From UBA4802 sp964509195 (GTDB lineage: Bacteria; Spirochaetota; UBA4802; UB4802): DNA of 64,000 nt. Positions 7,737 to 16,807 of this stretch are shown here, piece by piece. Where the stretch lies: assembly GCA_964509195.1 (NCBI GenBank), contig CAZDWJ010000002.1, forward strand, positions 186,001 through 250,000, read 5' to 3'. Position numbers and translations under genes: made by a program. The notes under the pieces are model-generated. The model saw only the letters and a list, made by a program, of their open reading frames with translations, was not told the DNA's origin and did no database searches. Numbering within the stretch: the stretch's first letter is position 1; each line of letters starts with the position of its first letter.

Positions 7737-9721
7737 AAATAGACTATAATGAAATGTCCTTTTCAGTATATTATAAAAACCGCTGTATATTGGCTCATTC
7801 ATTATCAAAGCCGTGCATAGCAGTGGGTACAGGCAATGCAGTATACAAAATGAAGGAGGGCAATTTCAGACTTAAAGACTCCATAAAATCTAAACGGTAT
7901 TTGAAAAAATTTACGGTGAAAGAAGATATAAATGAAATATCTATACATTTCGAAGATGCTATTCATTTAACAATAAATGCGGATGCTTATTGTACAATTC
8001 GCATTGAAGCTATGAAACAATTCAATAGATTGTGGCTGCATTGTGTTGCCGATAGCGATGAACACATTTATGGATGCGGTGAACAATTTTCAAAATTAGA
8101 TTTAAAGAAAAAGAAGATTCCTCTATGGGTACAGGAGCAGGGGGTAGGGCGTGGACATGATTTAATTACATTTCTGGCTAATGTGTTATACAAAGCAGGT
8201 GGCGCATGGTACACCACGTACTATCCACAACCAACGTTTGTATCAAGTAGTAATTATTTTGTCCACTGCAATGCGTCCGCATATGCAGAGTTTTCATTTA
8301 AGAAAAAAGAGCACATACTGCATTTCTGGCAGATACCTGAATCGATAGTTGTTGGTGTCTACACTACTCCGATTGATTGCATAAAAGCAGTAGGGGATTT
8401 GTTAGGGCGACAGCCACGGTTGCCTGAGTGGGTACATGATGGCATGTGGTTAGGTGTGCAAGGTGGTACCGACGTAGTGAAAAAGAAATTGCAGGATGCG
8501 CTTGATGCAGGTGTTAAAGTGTCAGCAGTGTGGGCACAGGACTGGGTTGGTAGAAGAATTACCTGGTTTGGCAAGCGCCTTTTCTGGAACTGGAGATATA
8601 ATAATGATTTATATTTCAACCTGCCAGCTTTTATAAAGGAGCTATCGCACAAAAACATTAAATTTTTAGGATATATTAATTGCTTTTTAAATTCTGAAGG
8701 TGATTTGTACAAAGAAGCAGTAGAAAAGGGATATTTAGTAAAAAACAAAGACCAATCGGTATATCAGTTTGATACTACAGGTATCATAGCTGGGATTTTA
8801 GATTTAACCAATCCAAAGACTTGTACCTGGATTAAAAATATAATTAAAGAAAATATGATTGGAATTGGCCTTGCTGGCTGGATGGCTGATTTTGGTGAGT
8901 ATCTTGAAACTGACGTAAAACTTTATTCAGGTGAATCTGCAGAAGTGTACCATAATAGATATCCAGCTGAATGGGCTCGTGTTAATTATGAAGCGCTTCA
9001 AGAAGCAGGCAAGGCAGGAGAAGTGGTTTTTTTCACTCGTGCAGGGTATACCGGTACATCACGATACAGTACGTTAAAGTGGGCAGGAGATCAGCTTGTT
9101 AACTGGAGTATGAATGATGGACTGGCTTCGGTGATTCCCGCTGGTATTTCATTAGGATTTTGTGGGGTAGGGTATTTTCACTCAGATATTGGTGGGTATA
9201 CTGCATTGGCGTGGATTAAACGTACAAAAGAGCTTTTTATGCGGTGGGCTGAACTGGGTGCATTTACTGCAGTTATGCGTACACACGAAGGTAATAGACC
9301 TGATACTAACTGGCAGTTTAACAGTGATCAGGAAACACTTCAACATTTAGCTAAAATGACTAAAATACACTCAGCGCTAAAACCATATTTTGAACAGTGT
9401 AAGGATGAGTATCACAATAATGGCTTGCCATTAATGCGTCATATTTATATACATTATCCTGATGATACAAAACTTCATTCCTTTAAGTATCAATACCTGC
9501 TGGGTAGGGATTTGCTTATAGCACCGGTATTCAAACAAAAAAGAAAAAAATGGAAAGTGTATCTTCCAGAAGATAACTGGGTACATGTATGGACAGGCAA
9601 AGAATATACGGGAGGGTGGGTAAAAGTTACAGCGCCATTAGGTCAACCACCGGTTTTTTACAGGAAAGAATCTGAGCATGCAAAGCTATTTTCAAATCTT
9701 AAGGATATAATAGATAGCTAA
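7730..9721 (+). CDS. yihQ: Sulfoquinovosidase (GH31, YihQ type)
   Basis: A GH31 retaining alpha-glycosidase that frees sulfoquinovose from sulfolipid headgroups. ATG 7730 is chosen over the upstream GTG at 7715 because GGGAG stands before it and it overlaps the isomerase stop. The sequence follows E. coli YihQ closely as I remember it. The residues for sulfonate recognition and catalysis all sit at a constant offset of -18: Q270 (Q288), R283 (R301), W286 (W304), nucleophile D387 (D405, in MADFGEY), acid/base D454 (D472, in WAGDQ) and Y490 (Y508, in DIGGY). The length of 663 fits the family. There is no signal peptide, so it acts in the cytoplasm on imported sulfoquinovosyl glycerol. An ordinary alpha-glucosidase or xylosidase would not keep the Q/R/W/Y set. 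Confidence 0.95.
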   Translation: MLKIDYNEMSFSVYYKNRCILAHSLSKPCIAVGTGNAVYKMKEGNFRLKDSIKSKRYLKKFTVKEDINEISIHFEDAIHLTINADAYCTIRIEAMKQFNRLWLHCVADSDEHIYGCGEQFSKLDLKKKKIPLWVQEQGVGRGHDLITFLANVLYKAGGAWYTTYYPQPTFVSSSNYFVHCNASAYAEFSFKKKEHILHFWQIPESIVVGVYTTPIDCIKAVGDLLGRQPRLPEWVHDGMWLGVQGGTDVVKKKLQDALDAGVKVSAVWAQDWVGRRITWFGKRLFWNWRYNNDLYFNLPAFIKELSHKNIKFLGYINCFLNSEGDLYKEAVEKGYLVKNKDQSVYQFDTTGIIAGILDLTNPKTCTWIKNIIKENMIGIGLAGWMADFGEYLETDVKLYSGESAEVYHNRYPAEWARVNYEALQEAGKAGEVVFFTRAGYTGTSRYSTLKWAGDQLVNWSMNDGLASVIPAGISLGFCGVGYFHSDIGGYTALAWIKRTKELFMRWAELGAFTAVMRTHEGNRPDTNWQFNSDQETLQHLAKMTKIHSALKPYFEQCKDEYHNNGLPLMRHIYIHYPDDTKLHSFKYQYLLGRDLLIAPVFKQKRKKWKVYLPEDNWVHVWTGKEYTGGWVKVTAPLGQPPVFYRKESEHAKLFSNLKDIIDS

Positions 9722-10020
9722 TGTAATGAGATTTTGAATGTTTACTATTCAGTAACTATTTATACTTTATTTTAACAAATATCATACAGTCCAGTTTCTT
9801 TATATATCAAATAATGCAGTAATTTGTTCTTAATTATATTATAATGATTATTTGTGTAAACAAACAAATGTGACGTATAGTGTTTATATATTGTTACATA
9901 CAAAAAGATAATAGCAATAATAAAAAATAAAGTAATTGACATTCATTAAATTAAAAAATCTACATTATAAATCAATTATGGTAGTACTGTAATAAATCAA
10001 AAATAATACACGGGCAACCA
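9722..10020. other. AT-rich intergenic gap with a candidate promoter
   Basis: Nearly 300 bases between the sulfoquinovosidase and the MBL-fold gene. TTGACA at 9936-9941 could start a promoter for the downstream gene, with TCTACA (9959) or TACATT (9961) as a weak -10 box. No copy of the ROK-type palindrome and no clear terminator is visible. Confidence 0.35.
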
Positions 10021-11025
10021 TTGAAGCTAACATATAAAATAAGTCAGATTAACAGTACAATATACAGAATTTCGCTTCCTTTACCGGGGTATCCTCCTTA
10101 CATTAATGTTTATCTTTTTAAAGGCGAGGTTAATACAATATTTGATACCGGTATTTTCTGGACCTGGCGTTTGTTGCGCAAAGCCTTAAATGAATTAGGG
10201 TTACAGTTTTCCGATATTCATCAGGTTATCTCGTCACATGGTCATGTTGACCATTATGGTGCAGCATATGCGATAGTTAAAAGGAATAAAAATGCAGTGG
10301 TTATAGCACATAATGCCGATACAAAGCGAATAGAACAAGGTATATATGCAAAACCGTTTGAGATGTTACAATTTATTACTTCGATGGGTGTTCCAAAACC
10401 TTTAATTGTACCACTTGCATTGCTTGATCTCACATTTAAATCGATGGGCCACAAAGTAACTGTTACAAAAAAAATTATTGATGATGAGTTTTCGTTAAAG
10501 GTGGGAGATTACAAAGCTAAGTTAATTTTAACGCCGGGTCATTCTAAAGGTGCAATGTGTCTTTATATTGAAAAAGAAGGCTTTTTATTTTCGGGTGATC
10601 ACATAGTTCCTGGTGTAAAACCAATTATATTAGCTGGATTTGAGCCAAATACTTCTTTTCCAGTTTCGCAAAGCCATAATATATTTCATAATTCATTAAA
10701 GAAAATTGAAAAATTAAGCCCTAAATACATATTTCCTGCACATGGTGAACCATTTCAGGAAAGATTAAATCGTTTAATTGTAAAATATCAGAAAGTATAC
10801 CAGTTAAGAAGAAAGAGAATGTATAATTTATTATTGAATAATGATTATACTGTCTATGGGCTTGCACGAAATGTTTTTAAGAATCTTAAAGGAATAAATC
10901 TTGTCCTTGATTTATACCTGTCGTTATCAGAAACATATACTCATCTGGAAGCAATGTGCAGTGAAGGTGAAATTATACGCTATAATTTTGATACTGTGAA
11001 TTATTATACGGCTTCATTGTTATAA
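10021..11025 (+). CDS. MBL-fold metallo-hydrolase, role in the sulfosugar cluster unknown
   Basis: A 334-residue metallo-beta-lactamase-fold protein related to glyoxalase II and LACTB2-type hydrolases. The di-metal site is complete: SSHGHVDHYG (HxHxDH), the following histidine in LTPGHSKG, the bridging Asp in LFSGDH and the last His in PAHGEP. A C-terminal helical tail of about 90 residues follows. The start is a TTG at 10021 with only a weak GGG upstream; no better in-frame start exists. It lies between two groups of sulfosugar genes and runs the same way, so a role there, for example hydrolysing a thioester or acylated intermediate, is possible but not shown by the sequence. Confidence 0.75.
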   Translation: MKLTYKISQINSTIYRISLPLPGYPPYINVYLFKGEVNTIFDTGIFWTWRLLRKALNELGLQFSDIHQVISSHGHVDHYGAAYAIVKRNKNAVVIAHNADTKRIEQGIYAKPFEMLQFITSMGVPKPLIVPLALLDLTFKSMGHKVTVTKKIIDDEFSLKVGDYKAKLILTPGHSKGAMCLYIEKEGFLFSGDHIVPGVKPIILAGFEPNTSFPVSQSHNIFHNSLKKIEKLSPKYIFPAHGEPFQERLNRLIVKYQKVYQLRRKRMYNLLLNNDYTVYGLARNVFKNLKGINLVLDLYLSLSETYTHLEAMCSEGEIIRYNFDTVNYYTASLL

Positions 11026-11031
11026 AAAAAG

Positions 11032-11060
11032 TTGACATATTATATCGATATCGATTTATT
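11032..11060 (+). promoter_or_regulatory. Promoter-like box with perfect ROK-type operator, copy 2
   Basis: TTGACA (11032-11037) is followed at 11044-11055 by ATCGATATCGAT, a perfect palindrome with the same ATCG-N4-CGAT pattern as at 4857. TTTATT (11055-11060) is a plausible -10 at 17 bases. The preceding bases TTGACATATTAT match the symporter promoter. It begins 7 bases after the MBL gene and should drive the DASS and transketolase genes, with a leader of about 250 AT-rich bases in which I see no gene. Confidence 0.65.
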
Positions 11061-11313
11061 GAAACAAAAGTTTTATTTCCACTTTCATCAAAAATGTGTT
11101 TGATAATAGTGTGTATTACATAAGCCAAAATAATTGTAGCACCGTAAATATCAAAATAACAGGGTTAATTAGAAAAATAATTATAAATTTTTTATATTAA
11201 CATCTGTATCGAATTTAATAAAATTTATGAATGTATATGTTTATGTTTATGTGATTAAGAACTTACTTGTATGAATTTAATTTAAAGATAATAAAAAATT
11301 AATAATAAAAATA

Positions 11314-12753
11314 ATGGAACTGGTTAGAAAAAAAATACTATATCTCATTGTAGCAATTACGGTAGCGTGTGTTATTGTGAATTTGCCATTTGAAACATTA
11401 GATATTGCATCTAATGATATACAACTAACTGTAACAGGGAAGAATGCACTTGCGGTATTAGCATTTGCAATCATTGCCTGGGTAACAGAAATTATGCCAT
11501 TTGCCGTAACTGCTCTTCTATCACTTTCGTTGATGGTAATTGCTGGGTGTGCTAACCTTACTGATCTTATCAAAGATGGGTTTGGTAATCAGGTAATTGT
11601 TTTTTTTATAGGAGTCATGATCATTGGCGCTATTATTAATGAAACGTCATTTGTTGCAAAAGCAACAAACTATATTTTCAGAAGATACTACAATAATCCA
11701 AAAATTCTTATTTTAATAGTATTAATTGCCGGAATGCTTTTGGCCGGTTTTGTTACCGAAATGGCTGCTGCAGCAATGTTACTCCCATTTGTTACGTCAA
11801 TAGTGAAGAAAGCAAACGTACAACCTTTAAAAGACGATTTTGGGAAAGCAATGATGATTGCGTGTGGATGGGGTCCTGTAATTGGTGGCATCTCAACACC
11901 TGCTGGCTCGGGAGCAAATCCACTAACTATAGGGTTTTTAAAAGATTTAGCAAATATTAAGCTATCATTTGTTGACTGGATGGTTGTTGGTTTTCCTGCT
12001 GCACTATTAATGTTGCCATTTGCATGGCTCATTTTAATCAAAAGTTTTGATATTTCTTCAGTTACTATCGCCCCTGATAATGAAAAGACTACAACGCCAA
12101 CTACCAAAAAAGATATCGTTACTGGAATTCTTTTTATCATTACCATATCGTTATGGATTTTTGAACCATTAGTCCACAGGTTATTTCCATCACTACAATA
12201 TATCAACATGTCATTTGTAGCGCTAACAATTTCCTGTCTAATGTTTTTACCTGGAGTTTCATTCGTCAGCTGGCATAAAATTGAGAAATCAATAAACTGG
12301 GGTGCAATAATATTAATTGTATCAGGTTTAGCTATTGGTTCAACTATCTATAAAACGGGTGCGGCCAAATGGTTAGCATGGGTATTTTTCCGTCATCTGG
12401 ATATGCTGCATCCGGTTGTAATGGTTTTTGTAATTATTCTGGGAGTTTCAATAATTAAAGTATTATTTTCAAGCAATACTGTGACAGGAATTATTATGGT
12501 TCCGCTATTAATTGCGCTATCAACTACACTGGGTATAAGCACTTCTCTGGTTGCAATACCTGCCGGGTTAACGTCATCGTTATCATTTATTCTTGTTACT
12601 TCTACGCCAACTATTGTGATTCCTTATACCGCAGGCTATTTTTCAATAGCTGATATGATAAAACCGGGAATATACATGACAATAATTTCATCTGTGTGTG
12701 TTACAATAAGTTTTTTGGTATTTGGTTCGCTTTTTAACATTATTACGTGGTAG
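11314..12753 (+). CDS. DASS/SLC13-family anion transporter, candidate C2-sulfonate exporter
   Basis: A 479-residue membrane protein with about 12 segments, of the divalent anion:Na+ symporter family. The two motif regions STPAGSGANPLTIG and SSNTVTGIIMVPL (SNT type) mark the two inverted halves of this fold. Family members move dicarboxylates, sulfate or related anions. No strong ribosome binding site is visible before the ATG. The gene is 49 bases ahead of the transketolase pair and shares the ROK-type promoter at 11032. In this setting it may export sulfoacetate or isethionate, or import a sulfosugar acid; this is inference. Confidence 0.82.
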   Translation: MELVRKKILYLIVAITVACVIVNLPFETLDIASNDIQLTVTGKNALAVLAFAIIAWVTEIMPFAVTALLSLSLMVIAGCANLTDLIKDGFGNQVIVFFIGVMIIGAIINETSFVAKATNYIFRRYYNNPKILILIVLIAGMLLAGFVTEMAAAAMLLPFVTSIVKKANVQPLKDDFGKAMMIACGWGPVIGGISTPAGSGANPLTIGFLKDLANIKLSFVDWMVVGFPAALLMLPFAWLILIKSFDISSVTIAPDNEKTTTPTTKKDIVTGILFIITISLWIFEPLVHRLFPSLQYINMSFVALTISCLMFLPGVSFVSWHKIEKSINWGAIILIVSGLAIGSTIYKTGAAKWLAWVFFRHLDMLHPVVMVFVIILGVSIIKVLFSSNTVTGIIMVPLLIALSTTLGISTSLVAIPAGLTSSLSFILVTSTPTIVIPYTAGYFSIADMIKPGIYMTIISSVCVTISFLVFGSLFNIITW

Positions 12754-12802
12754 GTGGTATAATTTTTATTTTATGCGATAGTTACTGTTAATGGAGGGTT
12801 TC

Positions 12803-13645
12803 ATGAATAAAGTATCAACAGCACAATTGGAATCTCTGGCAAAAGAGTTCCGCTATGTAATAACCGATATGATATGTCGCGCTGGTTCGGGGCATTTAGG
12901 TGGCTCACTTAGCCTTGTGGAGATAGTTACGACATTATATTATCGTATAATGAATATTAAACCTGATAATCCTGGTTGGGAAGACCATGACAGATTGGTA
13001 TTATCCAAAGGTCATGCGGGGCCTGTATTATATGTGGTACTGGCATATTTAGGTTTCTTTCCTAAAAGCTGGCTTAAAACGCTAAATCAGAATGGCACAA
13101 ACCTGCCAAGTCACGTTGACCATAATAAAACTCCTGGTATAGATATGACAGCTGGTTCATTAGGGCAGGGGCTATCATGTGCCTGTGGCATGGCGTACGC
13201 TGCTAAATTGAACAACAAAGAATATAACGTTTTCTGTATAATAGGTGATGGTGAAAGCAATGAAGGGCAAATCTGGGAGGCTGCAATGTTTGCAGGCCAT
13301 AATAAACTGGATAACCTTGTGGTAATATGTGATTATAATAAGATGCAGATAGATGGCAAAACTGATGAAGTTGTTACGCTTGAACCTTTGGCCGATAAAT
13401 GGCGGGCTTTCAATTTTGAAGTATTTGAAATGGATGGACACAACTGGGAAGAAATTTATTCAACAATTAATAAAGCCATTTCAGTAAAAGGAAAACCATC
13501 GATGATAATTGCCCACACAGTCAAAGGAAAAGGAAATGCTGAAGTAGAAAATAAAGTTGCAAGTCACAATATCAAGATCAACAATCAAGATGATTATGAT
13601 AAGTATATGAAAGGCTTGGGATACACAATGGAATTGCCATATTAA
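12803..13645 (+). CDS. sqwG: Transketolase N-terminal subunit, probable 6-deoxy-6-sulfofructose transketolase
   Basis: A 280-residue thiamine-diphosphate (PP) domain. ATG 12803 is preferred because GGAGGG lies just upstream; the ATG at 12791 overlaps that site. The cofactor motif GDGESNEG begins at about residue 148 and ends about 30 residues later in CDYN. GSGHLGGSLS and SKGHAGP bind substrate and cofactor as in other transketolases. It is the first half of a split enzyme whose second half follows. In the sulfo-TK pathway SqwGH moves C2 units from sulfofructose, and again from sulfoerythrulose, to glyceraldehyde 3-phosphate, giving xylulose 5-phosphate and finally sulfoacetaldehyde. A split housekeeping transketolase is the alternative; the context favours the sulfosugar role. 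Confidence 0.82.
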   Translation: MNKVSTAQLESLAKEFRYVITDMICRAGSGHLGGSLSLVEIVTTLYYRIMNIKPDNPGWEDHDRLVLSKGHAGPVLYVVLAYLGFFPKSWLKTLNQNGTNLPSHVDHNKTPGIDMTAGSLGQGLSCACGMAYAAKLNNKEYNVFCIIGDGESNEGQIWEAAMFAGHNKLDNLVVICDYNKMQIDGKTDEVVTLEPLADKWRAFNFEVFEMDGHNWEEIYSTINKAISVKGKPSMIIAHTVKGKGNAEVENKVASHNIKINNQDDYDKYMKGLGYTMELPY

Positions 13646-13748
13646 TTGACGTTACTATGACAACATTCTTATAAAAGAAGGTATACGTGATTGATACACG
13701 ATATAAATAAAAAATATGAAATACAATGTTTAGAAGGAGAATATTAAT

Positions 13749-14696
13749 ATGAGTTATCACGATATGGAAATGCGTGCAGTATATGGATTGACACTATGCG
13801 AACTGATGGAAAAAGACAGGAATGTTCTGTGTTTAGAAGCTGACTTAAGTAAAGCATCAGGCACTAATCCAGCAGTATGTACTGCATATCCAGATAATTT
13901 TATAAATGTTGGAGTTGCTGAAGCAAATATGATTGGGCTGGCAGCTGGTTTAGCACGTGAAGGGAAAATACCATTTTGCGCAAGTTTTACATGCTTTGCA
14001 TCCCGAAGAGTATATGATCAGATTGCAATCAGTGTAGCGTATGCAAATACCAACGTCAAAATTGTTGGAACTGCACCTGGTATTACTCAGGGTCCAAACG
14101 GAGGTACACATATGGATTTTCTGGATTTAGCTATTATGCGTGCAATGCCTAACATACATGTCTATAGCCCATGTGATGTGTATGAATTGAGAGCTGTTAT
14201 GAAATATATGGCAACAAATCATCAGCCAACATATATGCAATTATTGCGTGCAAAGATGCCAGTAATATTTAATGAAAGCTTTGAGTTTAATCCCACAAAG
14301 GCAACCATATTAGCCAAAGGCAAAGATGTAACAATAGTTACAACTGGATATACAACACATTTAGCTGTGAAAGCTGTCAAACAGCTACAAAAAGAAGGAA
14401 TCAGTGCAGAGCATATTCACTATAGTTCAATAAAACCTTTTGATGAAGAAACACTTGTTACATCAGCAAGTCAAACTAAAGCAGTAGTTACTGTTGAAAA
14501 TCAAAATATTATTGGTGGATTGGGTGGTGCAGTGTGTGAGGTATTGAGTGAAAGGTGCCCTGTAAAAGTTAAAAGATTAGGTGTGCCCGATCAATTTGGT
14601 GAGGTTGCTACTGAAGAATATTTATTAAATAAACATGGATTTAATGTAGAGCATATAGTAAACGCATGTAAAGAAATGCTTAAAAGCAGAAAGTAA
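13749..14696 (+). CDS. sqwH: Transketolase C-terminal subunit, probable 6-deoxy-6-sulfofructose transketolase
   Basis: A 315-residue protein with the pyrimidine-binding and C-terminal transketolase domains. The catalytic glutamate lies in NVGVAEANMIGLAAGLA, and SFTCFASRRVYDQI and GPNGGTHMD follow as in split transketolases. AGAAGGAG precedes the ATG. The gap to the first subunit is 103 bases and contains no other gene. The two proteins together would form the alpha2beta2 enzyme. Active-site residues that normally bind the phosphate of sugar phosphates could tell a sulfonate enzyme apart, but I cannot align them reliably without a model. Confidence 0.82.
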   Translation: MSYHDMEMRAVYGLTLCELMEKDRNVLCLEADLSKASGTNPAVCTAYPDNFINVGVAEANMIGLAAGLAREGKIPFCASFTCFASRRVYDQIAISVAYANTNVKIVGTAPGITQGPNGGTHMDFLDLAIMRAMPNIHVYSPCDVYELRAVMKYMATNHQPTYMQLLRAKMPVIFNESFEFNPTKATILAKGKDVTIVTTGYTTHLAVKAVKQLQKEGISAEHIHYSSIKPFDEETLVTSASQTKAVVTVENQNIIGGLGGAVCEVLSERCPVKVKRLGVPDQFGEVATEEYLLNKHGFNVEHIVNACKEMLKSRK

Positions 14697-14852
14697 GTTA
14701 TTTAGCAGTATCAGCATGCAATTTGACCAGATTATTTTCATGAACTGCTTTACAATGTCATTTCTAAAATAGTAATAATGAAAAAATGGAAATTACATTT
14801 GTACTGGTAACTATAGTAATGTAAAGTTGATTAATTATTGTAGGAGGAATAC

Positions 14853-15326
14853 ATGAATTTTGTTATTGGATCAACTCGTGCGGGATTACAGCTTAAACGT
14901 TCAATAATTGAGTATCTTACAAAGCAAGGACATCAAGTAGACGATGTTGGGATGAAAGATGAGGAGCACTTTGTCCCATATCATGTGGCTGCTGCCAATG
15001 TGGCATCATTGATATCACGGGGAAAATATGAAAAGGGTATTATAATATGTGGAACAGGAGCAGGTAGTGCTATAGTTGCAAACAAGTTTAAAGGAGTATA
15101 TGCGGTACACTGTACCAATTCTTTTGAAGCAAAAAAAGCATCTGCTATCAACAACGCAAATGTATTGGTACTTGCTGAATGGCTTACACCACCAAATCAT
15201 GCGTTTGAAATAATAAATGACTGGCTTACAACATCATTTGGTAGTGGATTTGACCAGGAATGGCAGAAGTTTCTGGGCAATTGTATAAACGAAATAAAAA
15301 CAATGGAAGAAAGGAACTTTAAATAG
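14853..15326 (+). CDS. sqwI: RpiB/LacAB-family isomerase, probable 4-deoxy-4-sulfoerythrose isomerase
   Basis: A 157-residue aldose-ketose isomerase of the RpiB family. The catalytic cysteine is C66 in IICGTGAGSAIVANKF, the same number as in E. coli RpiB. The second conserved stretch reads HCTNSFEAKKA where RpiB usually has an HD pair, a change that may reflect a different substrate. GTAGGAGG precedes the ATG. In the sulfo-TK pathway SqwI turns sulfoerythrose into sulfoerythrulose so that the transketolase can act a second time. It directly follows the transketolase pair. A plain ribose-5-phosphate isomerase is the alternative. Confidence 0.8.
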   Translation: MNFVIGSTRAGLQLKRSIIEYLTKQGHQVDDVGMKDEEHFVPYHVAAANVASLISRGKYEKGIIICGTGAGSAIVANKFKGVYAVHCTNSFEAKKASAINNANVLVLAEWLTPPNHAFEIINDWLTTSFGSGFDQEWQKFLGNCINEIKTMEERNFK

Positions 15327-15622
15327 TTTGATAATAGGGGATGGTGAATGTTTATTTATGGTTATGCATATTCAGTTTATTTTATAAATTGGTATGATTG
15401 AACATTTAAAAAATAGTGAAATATCTCTAATGTGACATAATATATCTTATCGGAAGTAATCCTGGTGTATTTTGTTTAGATATTCAATATGATTAGATTA
15501 AAAATTTCTATAAAGAAGAAATATTGCCTAGATGAAATGTTTATAGACAAAATACAAATCATTACTGTATATGACAGATGTAGATGCTTATCTAACCTTA
15601 TTAATTGATATAAAATATAATA
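15327..15622. other. Gap after the sulfosugar cluster
   Basis: About 300 AT-rich bases with no convincing reading frame, hairpin with T-run, or copy of the ROK operator. It probably ends the sulfosugar transcript and starts the next gene. Confidence 0.3.
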
Positions 15623-16807
15623 ATGAAACGAAAATATATTATACCATTAATAACACTAACAATTATTCTAAGTTACTGTAATGTAATTAATTCAATCCAG
15701 AATAATACATTAACCATTACGTTTATTGGCGATGTTATTATGCATGGACCTGTAAAGTCCTTTGCATTCAGAAATAATATAATTGACCTTAAAACAAAAT
15801 TGTCGGTCAACAATGGTGGTTTTGATATACTGTTTGAAAATATCGCACAGGAGTTTTCAACATCTGACTATGTAGTAGCAAATATGGAATTTCCAGTTGC
15901 TCCCCCGTACACAAGTAAAGCATTTATATTTAATTGTCCACCACCAGTGCTGGATGCATTTAAAAAGATTAATATTAACATCGTCAGTATTGCTAATAAT
16001 CATATTCTGGATCAGGGATATGAAGGATTGATTGCCACCTTGAAAATGTTAGAAAGTAAAGGTATGCAATATACTGGTATCGCAAAAAAGAATGGTTCAT
16101 TTCAAAATGGGATTATTATTGGAGATGTATTGAAGGTAGGAATTATTGCCTATACAGGAGTCATGAATTATGAACTATCGCCTAAATATAAAAATAGTAT
16201 ATCTATAAATAATTTTTACGATAGTAAAAAAGTATTAAACGATATATCCGAAATAAAGAGTAAATGTGATTTCTTGGTAATGATAGCTCATATTGGAAAT
16301 GAGTACAGCACTCAGCCATCAAAAAAAGATATGAATATTATACGCATGTATTGCGAAGCAGGAGTAGATTGTGTAATAGGACATCATCCTCATGTAATAC
16401 AGCCTGTTGAACAAATTAAAACAACTGAGGGTCGTGGATGTACAGTGTTTTATAGTTTGGGAAATTTCATAGCAAACCAATCTTCTATCCATGCAGATAA
16501 TGGAAGCAATGTAAAATTAAGTACACGTGAAGGCATAATTGTTAATTTAACATTGAAGAAAAAAAATACAAATATACACACTGAATATAATGTAATTCCC
16601 ATTATGATTCATAATGTACCAGAAACAAATTCTATGTACAAATATGGAAGGAGAATACAAACTATTACTATAAAGAGATTAATCACAATGAAGGAAGAAA
16701 AAGAAAATAACCAAGAAATCATTAAAATGTTGAAAAACAGATTGTATGAAATAGAAAAACATCTGTTCTTATATGGAAAATTTGATAATATACAATATTT
16801 ATATTAA
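15623..16807 (+). CDS. CapA-family metallophosphatase-like protein
   Basis: A 394-residue protein with an N-terminal hydrophobic segment (about 7-25) that looks like a signal or anchor. Motifs of the CapA/PGA_cap calcineurin-like fold follow in order: FIGDVIMHG, VANMEFPV, SIANNHILDQG, IAHIGNEYSTQP and CVIGHHPHVIQPVE. Members occur with poly-gamma-glutamate capsule genes and also alone with unknown function. No other capsule gene is present here. The 3' end overlaps the convergent acyl-CoA dehydrogenase gene by 9 bases. The ribosome binding site is weak. The family is clear but the substrate is not. Confidence 0.82.
   Translation: MKRKYIIPLITLTIILSYCNVINSIQNNTLTITFIGDVIMHGPVKSFAFRNNIIDLKTKLSVNNGGFDILFENIAQEFSTSDYVVANMEFPVAPPYTSKAFIFNCPPPVLDAFKKININIVSIANNHILDQGYEGLIATLKMLESKGMQYTGIAKKNGSFQNGIIIGDVLKVGIIAYTGVMNYELSPKYKNSISINNFYDSKKVLNDISEIKSKCDFLVMIAHIGNEYSTQPSKKDMNIIRMYCEAGVDCVIGHHPHVIQPVEQIKTTEGRGCTVFYSLGNFIANQSSIHADNGSNVKLSTREGIIVNLTLKKKNTNIHTEYNVIPIMIHNVPETNSMYKYGRRIQTITIKRLITMKEEKENNQEIIKMLKNRLYEIEKHLFLYGKFDNIQYLY

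Noticed and set aside
11061..11313. Riboswitch in the leader of the DASS transporter gene
   Set aside because: The leader is long but AT-rich, with no stable stem or conserved motif that I can recognise.
12803..15326. Transketolase pair and RpiB-like gene as the ordinary pentose-phosphate enzymes
   Set aside because: Possible, but the genes share a palindromic operator with the sulfoquinovosidase operon and follow the exact gene set of the sulfo-TK pathway, so the sulfosugar reading is preferred.
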